A stretch of 55,815 nucleotides of DNA from Candidatus Rokuibacteriota bacterium (GCA_003221455.1 QHRX01000003.1:1-55815); one strand, 5' to 3'. Shown: positions 41,809-52,154, counted from the stretch's first letter. The notes: generated from the sequence alone by a model not told the origin. Program-made: numbers and translations.

Positions 41809-42660
41809 TTGGCCCAGGCCCTGAACGGCCTGGAGTACGGGATGCTGCTGTTCCTGCTCTCCGTCGGGCTCACGCTGATCTTCGGCATGCTGGGGGTCGT
41901 CAATCTCGCGCACGGCTCCTTCTACGCGCTCGGCGCCTATGCCGGCATCGCGGTCGCGGTGTTCACGGGGAGCTTCTGGCTCGCCCTCTGCGTGGCGCCC
42001 CTGGTCGTCGCCGGCGTCGGCGCCGCGATCGAGCGGAGCTGCCTCCGCCCCCTCTACGCCCGCGGTCCCAACGCCCAGGTGCTCCTGACGTTCGGCTTCA
42101 TCTACGTGTTCGACGACCTGCTCCGGTGGCTCTGGGGATCGCACGTCCGTTCCGTCGCGCCGCCCGCCGCGCTCGCGGGAGTGGTGGCGCTCGGCCCCGG
42201 GCGGTTCCCCGTCTACCGGATCTTCGTGATCCTGTTCGGCCTCGCGGTGGCGCTCCTGCTCTGGCTCGCGCTCGAACGGACGCGGCTCGGCGCGATCGTC
42301 CGCGCCGGCGTCTGGGACGCGGAGATGGCCGCGGGCCTCGGCGTCAACGTGGCCCGCGTGTTCACGGCGGTCTTCGCCGCCGGTGCCGGTCTCGCCGCCC
42401 TGGCCGGCGTGGTCGCGGTGCCGATCCAGGCGGCCTATCCGGGGATGGGCGTGGAGATCCTCGTGCGCACGCTCATCGTGGTCGTGATCGGCGGGCTCGG
42501 CAGCCTCGAGGGCTCCCTGGCCGGGAGCCTGATCCTCGGCCAGGCGGAGACCTTCGGGAAGGCGTGGCTGCCCGACTCCTCGATGTTCATCATCTACGGC
42601 GTGATGGCGGCCGTCCTCCTGCTGCGTCCGACGGGGCTCTTCGGCCGTGCGCTCCGCTAG
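41809..42660 (+). CDS. Liv-type ABC transporter permease (LivH-like)
   Basis: A 283-residue inner-membrane permease with about eight helices. The family signatures are GLTLIFGMLGVVNLAHGSFYALGAY near the start and VVVIGGLGSLEGSLAGSLILGQ near the end. The start codon is unusual. No ATG or GTG in frame lies near the N-terminus; TTG 41809 is listed, but GGAGG is only 2 nt before it. A CTG at 41788 would give TLLAEVLAQALNGLEYG, the more typical family N-terminus. Confidence 0.9.
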   Translation: MAQALNGLEYGMLLFLLSVGLTLIFGMLGVVNLAHGSFYALGAYAGIAVAVFTGSFWLALCVAPLVVAGVGAAIERSCLRPLYARGPNAQVLLTFGFIYVFDDLLRWLWGSHVRSVAPPAALAGVVALGPGRFPVYRIFVILFGLAVALLLWLALERTRLGAIVRAGVWDAEMAAGLGVNVARVFTAVFAAGAGLAALAGVVAVPIQAAYPGMGVEILVRTLIVVVIGGLGSLEGSLAGSLILGQAETFGKAWLPDSSMFIIYGVMAAVLLLRPTGLFGRALR

Positions 42661-43567
42661 ACGCCTGGCCCTGGCCGGCCTCGTGGCGGTCGCCGCGCTC
42701 CCGTGGCTCGTGGGAAGCTATCCAGTCAAGCTCGCGCAGGAGATCCTGATCTGGGGCATCTTCGCGATGAGCCTCGATCTGCTGATGGGGTACGCCGGGA
42801 TGCTCTCGTTCGGGCACTCCGCGTTCTTCGGGCTCGGCGGCTACGTCGCGGCGCTGGCCCTCCGGGGCTGGTCGCCGTCGCTCGTGTCGGCGCTCGTGCT
42901 GCCGGCCGCGGCCGCGGCGGCGGCGGGCCTCGTCGTCGGCTTCCTGTCGATCCGCGTGAGCGGCGTCTACTTCATCATGCTCACGCTCGCCTTCTCCCAG
43001 ATGTTCTACGCCGCCGCCTTCAACGCGGAGTGGCTCGGCGCCTCCGACGGTCTCCCCGGGGTTCCACGCCCGCGCCTGATCGGGCTCGACCTCGACCGCA
43101 CGGAGGTCTTCCACCTCTACATTCTGGCCTTCTTCGTCCTGGCCCTGGTCGCCCTCGCGCGCGTGGTCCGGTCGCCCTTCGGGCGGGTGCTCCGCGGCGT
43201 CGAGGACAACGAGCGGCGGATGGTCGCCCTGGGCTACGCGGTTCGCCGCTTCAAGTTGGCGGCGTTCGTCGTCGGCGCGACGATCGCGGGCGTCGCCGGC
43301 TCGCTCGAGGCGCAGTTCAACGGCTACATCTCGCCGGAAGCGCTCTTCTGGACGACCTCCGGCGAGGCGCTGCTGATGGTCAGCATCGGCGGCGCCGGGA
43401 CACTCGCCGGCCCCGTGCTGGGCGCGGCCGCCTTCATCGGGCTCCAGAGCCTGCTGAGCTCCTACACCGAGCACTGGACCCTGATCCTGGGCGCCGCCTT
43501 TATCGGCTTCGTCTTATGGGCGCCGGAGGGGCTCCTCGGGCTTGCGCGCCGGGAGGCGGGAGGGTAG
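42647..43567 (+). CDS. Liv-type ABC transporter permease (LivM-like)
   Basis: A 306-residue permease partner with about nine helices. Family blocks are FAMSLDLLMGYAGMLSFGHSAFFGLGGY and the cytoplasmic coupling region GRVLRGVEDNERRMVALGYAVRRFKLAAFV. It starts at GTG 42647 inside the end of the LivH-like gene and overlaps it by 14 nt, so the two subunits are probably made in equal amounts. Confidence 0.92.
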   Translation: MRSARRLALAGLVAVAALPWLVGSYPVKLAQEILIWGIFAMSLDLLMGYAGMLSFGHSAFFGLGGYVAALALRGWSPSLVSALVLPAAAAAAAGLVVGFLSIRVSGVYFIMLTLAFSQMFYAAAFNAEWLGASDGLPGVPRPRLIGLDLDRTEVFHLYILAFFVLALVALARVVRSPFGRVLRGVEDNERRMVALGYAVRRFKLAAFVVGATIAGVAGSLEAQFNGYISPEALFWTTSGEALLMVSIGGAGTLAGPVLGAAAFIGLQSLLSSYTEHWTLILGAAFIGFVLWAPEGLLGLARREAGG

Positions 43568-43571
43568 TCCA

Positions 43572-45016
<1,445 letters not shown>

Positions 45017-45038
45017 GCCTCGGCGGAGGGTGGGCGCG

Positions 45039-45890
45039 GTGAGCTGGATCGATCCGGACTTCCCGACGACCGCCACCCCGAGCGACCGGGTGGGGCGGGT
45101 CCTCGGGCTCAACCCCGGCCTGTTCACGGGCCCCGGCACCAACACCTACCTGGTCGGGGCACGCGAGCCGGTCCTGATCGACACCGGCGCCGGCGTCGCC
45201 GGCTACCCCGCCGTCCTCGACGCGTACTTGAAGGCGCGCGGTCTCGGGCGCCCCTCCCGGATCGTGCTGACGCACCGGCATCGCGATCACATGGGCGGCG
45301 TCGCCCAGCTCCGCGCGCGCTTTCCCGGCATCCCCGTCGCCAAGCTGCGCCACCGCGATCCGGCGCTGCCCGAGCCGGTGGACCACTTGGCTGACGGTCA
45401 GGCGATACCGGCCGACGGCGCGACGCTGATCCCGCTCCACACGCCGGGGCACGCCTCGGATCACCTCTGCTACTACCTGGTCGAGGAGCGGGCGCTCTTC
45501 ACCGGGGACCTGATCCTCGGCGGCTCGACGACGGTGATCCCTCCCGACGACGGCGACCTCGGCGACTACCTCCGCTCGCTCGAGCGCGTTCGCGCGCTCG
45601 ACGTCCGGCGGATCTATCCCGCCCACGGCCCGGTCATCGAGGATCCAGGCACGACGATCCGCGACTACGTCGAGCACCGCCACGCGCGCGAGCGGCAGAT
45701 CCTCGAGCTCCTCGGGGGCGGGCCCGTCACGATTTCGGACATCGTCGAAGCGATCTACGCGGGGGTCTCCCGAGCCCTCCACGGCGCCGCCGCGATGTCG
45801 GTCGAGTCGCACCTTCGGAAGCTCCAGGGGGAGGGGCGCGTGCGCGAGCAGCCCCGGTCGGGCGACGCCTCCCGCTGGGGGCTCGTGTAG
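45039..45890 (+). CDS. Metallo-beta-lactamase-fold hydrolase, LACTB2-like
   Basis: A 283-residue MBL protein. The zinc motif is THRHRDHMGG (HxHxDH). Later ligands are in TPGHASDHLCYY, FTGDLILGG and PAHGPVI. The C-terminal about 55 residues form a winged-helix-like segment, as in human LACTB2 and its bacterial relatives. Members hydrolyse thioesters, lactones or RNA. The substrate is not evident here. GTG 45039 follows GGAGGG and lies 22 nt after the transporter ATPase. Confidence 0.9.
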   Translation: MSWIDPDFPTTATPSDRVGRVLGLNPGLFTGPGTNTYLVGAREPVLIDTGAGVAGYPAVLDAYLKARGLGRPSRIVLTHRHRDHMGGVAQLRARFPGIPVAKLRHRDPALPEPVDHLADGQAIPADGATLIPLHTPGHASDHLCYYLVEERALFTGDLILGGSTTVIPPDDGDLGDYLRSLERVRALDVRRIYPAHGPVIEDPGTTIRDYVEHRHARERQILELLGGGPVTISDIVEAIYAGVSRALHGAAAMSVESHLRKLQGEGRVREQPRSGDASRWGLV

Positions 45891-45933
45891 CCCTCGCGCG
45901 TGGCGGGGCGCGGGCGCGTGGCCCTCGGGGGGT

Positions 45934-46662
45934 CTACGCGGTGCGGGCGCGGGACGCCTCGATCAGCGCCTGGAACAGGCGACGTGCCGGCTCGTCGTGG
46001 GACGCCATCTCCTCGGGATGCCATTGCACGCCGAGGACGAAGCGCGACGGGTCCTCCAGCTCAGCCCCCTCGATGAGCCCGTCCTCGCCGTGCGCGACCG
46101 CCCGGAGCCCTCGCCCGAGCGCCTTGATCGCCTGGTGGTGGAAGCTGTTCACCCTGAGCTCGTGGACGCCGAGCACCCGGGCGAGGCGGCTCGACGGATC
46201 GACCTTCACGGCGTGTGTCGGCTGGTGGCGCGGCGCCCTCTGGCTGTGGGCGAGGGCCGTGCCGGGCTCGCTGGCGACGTCCTGGTAGAGGCTGCCGCCG
46301 CGGGCGACGTTCAGCAGCTGCACACCCCGGCAGATCGCGAGCACGGCCAGCCGTCGGTCGAGGGCCCACGCGACGAGCGCGAGCTCGAGGTCGTCGCGCG
46401 CGGGCGACACCTCGCTGGTCGTCGGATGCGCCGGCTCGTTAAAGCGCGCAGGATCAACGTCGCCGCCCCCCGTGAGGAGGACACCGTCGAGGCGTGCGAA
46501 GAGCTCGCGCCGCGCGGCGCCGTCGAGCTGGGGCGGGAGCGCGACGGGGACGCCGCCCGCCTGCTGCACCGCGCTAAGGTAGGCGGCGTTCACGTACGCG
46601 CGCTCGGGCTTCCGACCGACGGTGACCGAGGTGCTCACGCCGATCAGGGGCGCGGTCGCCAT
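45934..46662 (-). CDS. Class-I glutamine amidotransferase-like gamma-glutamyl hydrolase (peptidase C26, PuuD-like)
   Basis: A 242-residue hydrolase. The nucleophile is in AICRGVQLLNVARGG, the His-Glu pair in LGVQWHPEE, and LTGGGDVDPARF is typical of the PuuD family, which cleaves gamma-glutamyl-GABA or related gamma-glutamyl amides. ATG 46662 (MATAPLIGVST) gives family length. An upstream in-frame start would overlap ggt. It diverges from gamma-glutamyltransferase, so both may act on gamma-glutamyl compounds. Confidence 0.9.
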   Translation of the reverse strand: MATAPLIGVSTSVTVGRKPERAYVNAAYLSAVQQAGGVPVALPPQLDGAARRELFARLDGVLLTGGGDVDPARFNEPAHPTTSEVSPARDDLELALVAWALDRRLAVLAICRGVQLLNVARGGSLYQDVASEPGTALAHSQRAPRHQPTHAVKVDPSSRLARVLGVHELRVNSFHHQAIKALGRGLRAVAHGEDGLIEGAELEDPSRFVLGVQWHPEEMASHDEPARRLFQALIEASRARTA

Positions 46663-46665
46663 GCG

Positions 46666-46676
46666 GGTACCGTACC
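46666..46676. promoter_or_regulatory. Short palindrome in the PuuD-like/ggt divergent region
   Basis: GGTAC-C-GTACC, a perfect 11-bp palindrome 4 nt upstream of the PuuD-like ATG and overlapping a weak TACGGT -10. A possible operator serving the divergent pair. Confidence 0.35.
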
Positions 46677-46690
46677 ACACGCGGGCGTGC

Positions 46691-46719
46691 TTGACGCTCC
46701 CGGGGCTGCGTGGTTCCAT
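46691..46719 (+). promoter_or_regulatory. Promoter of ggt
   Basis: TTGACG (46691-46696), 17-bp spacer, TTCCAT (46714-46719), ending 8 nt before the ATG at 46728. No ribosome site is present, suggesting leaderless initiation and supporting this ATG. Confidence 0.5.
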
Positions 46720-46727
46720 TGGCGCGC

Positions 46728-48488
46728 ATGGCGCTCGACGCCGCCCACGCCCAGCCCAGCGCCGACGCACCGACCCACACGGTCGAGGCGATCGGGGCCC
46801 GCTGGGCCGTCGCCGCGGGCCATCCGCTGGCGGCCGCGGCCGCCGCGCGCCTGCTCCAGGCCGGCGGCAACGCGATCGACGCCGGCGTCGCCGGCGGGCT
46901 CTGCCTCGGGGTCGTGCACCCCGACATGGTCAGCTTTGCGGGGGTCGCGCCCGTCCTGGTGCATCTCGCGCGGACGCGTGAGACCTGGCAGGTCTCGGGC
47001 GTGGGCCCCTACCCGCGCGCGGTCACGCTCGAGTACTTCCGCGACCGCCACCGAGGCGAGATCCCGCCGGGCGTGCCGCGGACCGTGGTGCCCGCGGCGC
47101 CGGCCGCCTGGCTCACGGCGCTCGCGCGCTGGGGCACGATGTCGTTCGCCGACGTCGTCGCCCCCGCGCTCGAATGCGCCGAGCGCGGCTTTCCGATCTC
47201 GCGCTTCACGGCCCACCAGATGGCGGGGCAGGAGGCGACCTACCGGCAGTGGCCGACGTCGGCCGCGCTCTTCCTCCGCGACGGCCGCCCGCTCCGAGCC
47301 GGCGAGATCCTCGTGCAGTCGGAGCTCGCGCAGACGATTCGCGCCATGACGCGGGCCGAGGCCGCGGCGGGGGGCGGGCGCGTCGCCGGCGTGCGGGCGG
47401 CCCGTGCCGCCTTCTACCGGGGCGACCCCGCCCGCGCCATCGCCGCCTTTCATCAGGCGAACGGCGGGCTCCTCGCCTACGACGACCTCGCGTCATTCGA
47501 CGTGGAGGTGGCGCCGGCGCTCCGGACGACCTTTCACGCGTACGAGGTCGCCGCCTGCGGCTTCTGGTGCCAAGGCCCGGTGCTCCTGCAGATGCTGAAC
47601 CTGCTCGAGGGCGACGATCTACGGGGGCTCGGCCACAACTCGCCCGCGTACCTGCACCGGCTCGTCGAGACGATCAAGCTCGCGTTCGCCGACCGTGAGG
47701 CCTACTACGGTGATCCGCTCTACGTGAAGGTTCCGGCGGAGGGGCTCCTCTCGAAAGCCTACGCCCGCGCGCGGCGGGCGCTGATCCGCGAGGGCCTGGC
47801 GTGGCCGACGATGCCGCCCGCGGGCGATCCCGACAGGACGGCACCCGTCCGCGCCGGCGCCCGGCAGGACGGCCCGACGCCCGCCTCCGTGCCGCCGGCT
47901 CACTCCCTCGACACGAGTTACGTCGCCGTCGTGGACGCGGACGGCAACGCCTTCTCGGCGACTCCGAGCGACTTCAGCGTCGACGGCCCCGTCGTGCCGG
48001 GGGTCGGGTGCGTGGTCTCGCCGCGCGGGTCGCAGGGCTGGCTCGATCCCGCCCACCCGAGCGTGGTCGCGCCGGGCAAGCGGCCGCGGCTGACGCCGGC
48101 GCCGGCGATGGCGTTCCGCGACGGCGCGCTCCTCATGCCCTTCGGCACGCCCGGGGGCGATGTCCAACAGCAGGCCATGCTCCAGGTCTTCCTCAACGTG
48201 GCGGTCTTCGGGCTGTCGATCCAGGACGCCATCGAGGCGCCGCGGGTCGCCTCCCGCAGCTTCCCCGACTCCTTTTGGCCCCACCCGATCGCGCCCGGCA
48301 AGCTCGAGGTCGAAGGCCGCATCCCGGCGGCGACGCGGGCGGCCCTCGGAGCCCTCGGCCACGAGGTGAGCGTGTGGCCGGACTGGGAGTGGCGGGCCGG
48401 GGGCGTCTGCGGGGTGCTCGTCGACCGGACCGGCGCCCGCCGCGCCGGGGTGGATCCCCGCCGCGGCTGTCACGCGATCGCCTGGTAG
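46728..48488 (+). CDS. ggt: Gamma-glutamyltransferase/glutathione hydrolase
   Basis: N-terminal nucleophile hydrolase of 586 residues, self-cleaved before Thr396 in HSLDTSYVAVVDADG. The substrate-pocket blocks NAIDAGVAGGLCLGVVHP and the glycine motif FGTPGGDVQQQ are present. I see no signal peptide, so it may act in the cytoplasm, unlike most GGTs. It transfers or hydrolyses gamma-glutamyl groups. ATG 46728 is used. Codons upstream to 46710 stay open but precede no start signal. Confidence 0.9.
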   Translation: MALDAAHAQPSADAPTHTVEAIGARWAVAAGHPLAAAAAARLLQAGGNAIDAGVAGGLCLGVVHPDMVSFAGVAPVLVHLARTRETWQVSGVGPYPRAVTLEYFRDRHRGEIPPGVPRTVVPAAPAAWLTALARWGTMSFADVVAPALECAERGFPISRFTAHQMAGQEATYRQWPTSAALFLRDGRPLRAGEILVQSELAQTIRAMTRAEAAAGGGRVAGVRAARAAFYRGDPARAIAAFHQANGGLLAYDDLASFDVEVAPALRTTFHAYEVAACGFWCQGPVLLQMLNLLEGDDLRGLGHNSPAYLHRLVETIKLAFADREAYYGDPLYVKVPAEGLLSKAYARARRALIREGLAWPTMPPAGDPDRTAPVRAGARQDGPTPASVPPAHSLDTSYVAVVDADGNAFSATPSDFSVDGPVVPGVGCVVSPRGSQGWLDPAHPSVVAPGKRPRLTPAPAMAFRDGALLMPFGTPGGDVQQQAMLQVFLNVAVFGLSIQDAIEAPRVASRSFPDSFWPHPIAPGKLEVEGRIPAATRAALGALGHEVSVWPDWEWRAGGVCGVLVDRTGARRAGVDPRRGCHAIAW

Positions 48489-48505
48489 GGCCCGCCGGCG
48501 CGACC

Positions 48506-48525
48506 CCACGCGCTTCGGCGCGGGG
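48506..48525 (+). terminator. UUCG-loop hairpin after ggt
   Basis: CGCGC-TTCG-GCGCG-type stem (48509-48522) extended by two C-G pairs past an A/G mismatch, 17 nt after the ggt stop. The tetraloop makes it stable. No T-run, so termination is only possible. Confidence 0.45.
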
Positions 48526-48604
48526 CCGCACTCCGCGCTACACTGGACCGCCGTCAGGCGTGGGGAGAGTCGCACTACCCTCATCGGACCAGGGAGAGAG
48601 AACC

Positions 48605-50023
48605 ATGAAGATGTACGTGGCAGGCCAGTGGATCACCAAGCCCCAGCAGATCGAGGTGCGCAACCCGTACGACAACTCCGTCGTCGACACCGTGCCGCGC
48701 GCCGACCTCGCCGACGTCGAGCGGGCGCTCCAGTCCGCCGAGCGCGGCGCCCGGACGATGGCGAAACTCACGGGCTACGACCGCTACAAGATCCTGATGA
48801 AGGCGGCCGAGGTGATGGCCCGGCGCCAGGAAGAGCTCGGGCAGACGATCTCGAAGGAGGAGGGCAAGGTCATCGCGGAAGGCCGGCTCGAGGCCAACCG
48901 CGCCATCGAGACCATCACCGGCTCCGCGGAGGAGGCCAAGCGCCTGCACGGCGAGACGGTCCCCCTCGACGGGGCGCCGGGCGGGGGCGGAAAGTTCGGC
49001 GTCACCATCCGCGTCCCCTGCGGCGTCGTCGTCGCGATCAGCCCCTTCAACTTCCCGCTCAACCTGGTCTGCCACAAGGTGGGGCCGGCCATCGCGGGTG
49101 GCAACGCCGTCATCGTGAAGCCCGCCAGCGACACGCCGCTCTCGGCGCTCAAGCTCACCGAGATCCTGCTCGAGGCGGGCCTGCCGCCCGAGGCGATCAA
49201 CACGCTGACCGGCTCCGGCGGCGAGATCGGGGACCGGCTCGTGGCCGACAAGCGGGTCCGGAAGATCACCTTCACCGGTAGCCGCGACGTCGGCGAGCAT
49301 ATCTGCCGTACGGCCGGGATCAAGCGGGTCACGATGGAGCTCGGCAGCAACTCGCCGGTCATCGTGATGCCGGACGCGAACCTCGAGAAGGTGGCGGCGG
49401 CCGTCGCCGCGACCGGGTACGCCAACGCGGGGCAGGTGTGCATCTCGACCCAGCGCGTGCTCGCCGCGGGGCGGATCTACGCCGACTTCCTCGAGGCGCT
49501 GCGGGGGCGGGTGGCGGCGCTCACGGTCGGCAACCAGCTCGACGAGTCCGTGAAGGTCGGCCCGATGGTCCGCGAGCGCGAGGCCGTCCGCGTGGAGGAG
49601 TGGGTGCGGGAGGCGGTGGCGAGCGGCGCGCGCCTCGTGACCGGCGGCCGACGCGAAGGCGCGATCTACGAGCCCACGATCGTCGCCGACGTGAAGCCCA
49701 ACATGCGGATCTCGTACGACGAGTTGTTCGGGCCCGCCGTCGCGGTGACGCCGTTCGACGACCTCGACCAAGCCATCGCGATGGCCAACGACACCAACTA
49801 CGGGCTCTCGGCGGGGATCTTCACCGAGAGCCTGGAGAGCGCGATGAAGTTTGCGCGCGAGGTCCAGTCGGGCAACCTGCACGTCAACTGGGGGCCGCAG
49901 TGGCGCGCGGACCTGATGCCGTACGGAGGCCTGAAGGAGTCGGGATTCGGCAAGGAGGGCCCGGCCTACGCGATCCAGGAGATGACAGAGCTCAAGATGG
50001 TGGTCTTCCACCTGTCGGGTTAG
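48605..50023 (+). CDS. NAD(P)-dependent aldehyde dehydrogenase
   Basis: A 472-residue ALDH. Motifs are ISPFNFPLNLVCHKVGPA (NAD binding), FTGSRDVG, the general base in TMELGSNSP and the catalytic Cys in NAGQVCIST. It resembles the lactaldehyde/non-phosphorylating GAPDH-like group that oxidises small aldehydes. A TACACT -10-like box is at 48538 and GGGAGAGA precedes the ATG. With ggt upstream and amidase downstream it may complete a route from an amide or amine to an acid. Substrate unknown. Confidence 0.9.
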   Translation: MKMYVAGQWITKPQQIEVRNPYDNSVVDTVPRADLADVERALQSAERGARTMAKLTGYDRYKILMKAAEVMARRQEELGQTISKEEGKVIAEGRLEANRAIETITGSAEEAKRLHGETVPLDGAPGGGGKFGVTIRVPCGVVVAISPFNFPLNLVCHKVGPAIAGGNAVIVKPASDTPLSALKLTEILLEAGLPPEAINTLTGSGGEIGDRLVADKRVRKITFTGSRDVGEHICRTAGIKRVTMELGSNSPVIVMPDANLEKVAAAVAATGYANAGQVCISTQRVLAAGRIYADFLEALRGRVAALTVGNQLDESVKVGPMVREREAVRVEEWVREAVASGARLVTGGRREGAIYEPTIVADVKPNMRISYDELFGPAVAVTPFDDLDQAIAMANDTNYGLSAGIFTESLESAMKFAREVQSGNLHVNWGPQWRADLMPYGGLKESGFGKEGPAYAIQEMTELKMVVFHLSG

Positions 50024-50037
50024 GTGGCGTGCGGTCG

Positions 50038-51447
50038 ATGGCCAACGACGAGCTGTGCTGGATGCCGGCCGCGGACCTCGCGGCCGGCATCGCCCGCAGG
50101 AAGATCTCGCCGGTCGAGGTGGTGGATGCCGTCCTCGCCCGCATCGAGGCGCTCGAGCGCCTGAATGCCTACGTGACGGTGGACGCCGAAGGCGCACGCC
50201 ACGCCGCCCGCGCCGCGGAGCGCGCGGTCATGCGGAAGGGCGCCCGGCTCGGACCGCTCCACGGCGTGCCGTTCTCGGTGAAGGACCTGGTCGTCACCAA
50301 GGGCGTCCGGACCACGTTTGGCACGCCGATCTACAAGGACAACGTGCCGACCGAGGACGCGCCGATGGTGGCGCGCCTCAAGGCCGCCGGCGCCGTCATG
50401 ATCGGCAAGACCAACACGCCCACGTTTGGCTGGATCGGCGCCACCCACAACCTGCTCATCGGGGTGACGCGGAACCCGTGGAACCTCGAGCGCACGCCGG
50501 GCGGCTCGTCCGGCGGCGCGGCCGCGGCGGTGGCGGCCGGCCTCGCGCCCCTCGCCGTCGGGACCGACGGCGGCGGTTCCATCCGCATCCCCGCCTCGTT
50601 CAGCGGGATCTACGGCCTCAAGCCGACGTTCGGGCGCATTCCGGTCCACCCGCCGAGCGCGGCCTGGAGCCTCTCGCACATCGGGCCGATGGCCCGCACC
50701 GTGAGGGACGCCGCGCTCATGCTCCAGGTCTCCGCCGGCCCCGACGAGCGCGACGCGAGTTCGCTGCCTGCGCCCGGGGTCGACTACGCGAAGGCGCTCC
50801 GGGGGGGCGTCAAGGGCCGGCGCGTCGCCTACAGCGACACGCTCGGGTACGCGGAGGTCGTCGATCCCGAGGTGCGAGAGGCGTGCGGCAAGGCCGCGCG
50901 CGTCTTCCGCGAGCTCGGCTGCCGGGTCGAGGAGATCGACCCCGGCTGGCCATCGCCGTTCGCCGCGTGGCGGGCGATCTTCGCCGGAGGGATCGCGACG
51001 CGGCTGGCGCCCTACGCGGGCGAGCGGGACAAGATCGACGCGGGGCTCCTGCGCATCGTCGACGAGGCGCTGAAGAGCCCGCCGACCGCGTTCGTGCAGG
51101 CGTTCTTCGACCGCCATGCCTGGCTCGCGCACCCCCGCCGGCTCTTCGAGAGCTACGATCTCCTGCTCACCCCGACGCTCGCGCGCCCGGCGTTCGCGGT
51201 CGGTCTCGACAACGCCACCGAGATCGCCGGGCGGCCGGTGCCCGAGTGGGCCTGGAGCCCGTTCACCTACCCGTTCAATCTCACGGGGCAGCCCGCCGCG
51301 TCGGTCCCGTGCGGGTTCACGAAGGGTGGGCTGCCCATCGGGCTGCAGGTCGTCGGCCGGCGGTTCGACGACGCCACCGTGCTCCGGGCGTCCGCCGCCT
51401 TTGAGGCGGCGCGGCCGTGGGCCCAGAATCGGCCCCCGCTCCCGTGA
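50038..51447 (+). CDS. Amidase-signature hydrolase
   Basis: A 469-residue amidase. The catalytic Lys is in FSVKDLVVTKG, and the cis-Ser and nucleophile Ser are in TPGGSSGGAAAAVAAG and GTDGGGSIRIPAS. The C-terminal NLTGQPAASVPCGF block is typical. It shows the pattern of stand-alone amidases (6-aminohexanoate or aryl-amide type) and not of GatA, since no gatB/gatC is nearby. ATG 50038 follows AGGTGG. Its stop overlaps the next GTG (GTGA). Confidence 0.9.
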   Translation: MANDELCWMPAADLAAGIARRKISPVEVVDAVLARIEALERLNAYVTVDAEGARHAARAAERAVMRKGARLGPLHGVPFSVKDLVVTKGVRTTFGTPIYKDNVPTEDAPMVARLKAAGAVMIGKTNTPTFGWIGATHNLLIGVTRNPWNLERTPGGSSGGAAAAVAAGLAPLAVGTDGGGSIRIPASFSGIYGLKPTFGRIPVHPPSAAWSLSHIGPMARTVRDAALMLQVSAGPDERDASSLPAPGVDYAKALRGGVKGRRVAYSDTLGYAEVVDPEVREACGKAARVFRELGCRVEEIDPGWPSPFAAWRAIFAGGIATRLAPYAGERDKIDAGLLRIVDEALKSPPTAFVQAFFDRHAWLAHPRRLFESYDLLLTPTLARPAFAVGLDNATEIAGRPVPEWAWSPFTYPFNLTGQPAASVPCGFTKGGLPIGLQVVGRRFDDATVLRASAAFEAARPWAQNRPPLP

Positions 51448-51779
51448 CGACCGCCGACTTCCGCCGCGCGCGGAGCTGCTACCGCCACCTCGCGGGCGAG
51501 CGCGGCGTCGCCCTCCTCGAGAACCTGCTCGCCCGCGGGTGGGTGGCCCGGGAGCGCCGGGACTACGTGCTGACGACCCTCGGACACCTCGAGCTCACCC
51601 GTCGCGGGTTCGCGGTGGCGCCGGCGATGCGGGGACGTGGCTGCACGGACCTGACCGAGCGGCGGGATCACCTCGCGGGCCCGCTGGGTCGCGCGCTGCT
51701 CGACGCCCTGGTAGCCCACGGCCGGGTGGCCCGCCGCCGGGGGTACCGCGCGCTCGTCGTCCGCCGGCGCATCCTCTAG
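51444..51779 (+). CDS. Orphan C-terminal half of an ArsR-like regulator
   Basis: A 111-residue Arg-rich protein. RSCYRHLAGERGVALLENLLARGWV, LTTLGHLELTRRGF and CTDLTERRDHLAGPLGRALLDALVAHG resemble, from memory, the C-terminal effector part of certain ArsR-type regulators (ARTCYDHLAG ... LDWTERRHHLAG). The N-terminal winged helix of those regulators is absent. The GTG overlaps the amidase stop, so it is coupled to that gene. It may be a remnant or a ligand-binding stand-alone domain. Confidence 0.65.
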   Translation: MTTADFRRARSCYRHLAGERGVALLENLLARGWVARERRDYVLTTLGHLELTRRGFAVAPAMRGRGCTDLTERRDHLAGPLGRALLDALVAHGRVARRRGYRALVVRRRIL

Positions 51780-52114
51780 CCAGGGCGTGGGCTCACCGGG
51801 CGGCGGCGCCCCCGGGTGGGAGCCTCAGGGACCGGCGAGACCGGAAGCTCTTCGCTCGCCTCCAGACCCACGCCCTGCTGCCCCGTCCGCCGCAGCGCGG
51901 CCGCGCAGGTCCGCCGCTCCCCCGTCTCCAGCTGCACCTCGACACGGTACACCCTGCCGGATCTCAGCGTGCCCGACGGAAGCCAGTTGACACACACCCA
52001 CAGGCCGTGCGTGCTCGCATCGGCGGCGCGCCCGCCGATCGAGCTCAGGTCGTTGAGCCACAGGCGGACGACCCAGGTGACGGCGCGGCGCACTGCGTGT
52101 CGGCGTTCCTCCAT
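51776..52114 (-). CDS. Single-domain PilZ (c-di-GMP-binding) protein
   Basis: A 112-residue protein. The PilZ signature is RHAVR (RxxxR, residues 5-9) and DASTHG (DxSxxG, 32-37), with a beta-barrel-like VYRVEVQLETGERRTCAAALR after it. It would bind c-di-GMP and act on a partner. The sequence is divergent and the motif spacing is short, so the call is likely rather than certain. Its 3' end overlaps the convergent ArsR-like ORF by 4 nt. A promoter ends 9 nt before the ATG. Confidence 0.72.
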   Translation of the reverse strand: MEERRHAVRRAVTWVVRLWLNDLSSIGGRAADASTHGLWVCVNWLPSGTLRSGRVYRVEVQLETGERRTCAAALRRTGQQGVGLEASEELPVSPVPEAPTRGRRRPVSPRPG

Positions 52115-52123
52115 GTGGCCGCG

Positions 52124-52154
52124 ACTATAAGAGGGCCACGGGGACGACGGTCAA
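52124..52154 (-). promoter_or_regulatory. Promoter of the PilZ gene
   Basis: TTGACC (52154-52149) and TATAGT (52129-52124) on the minus strand, spacing 18-19. The -10 ends 9 nt before the ATG with no ribosome site, again suggesting a leaderless message. Confidence 0.55.
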
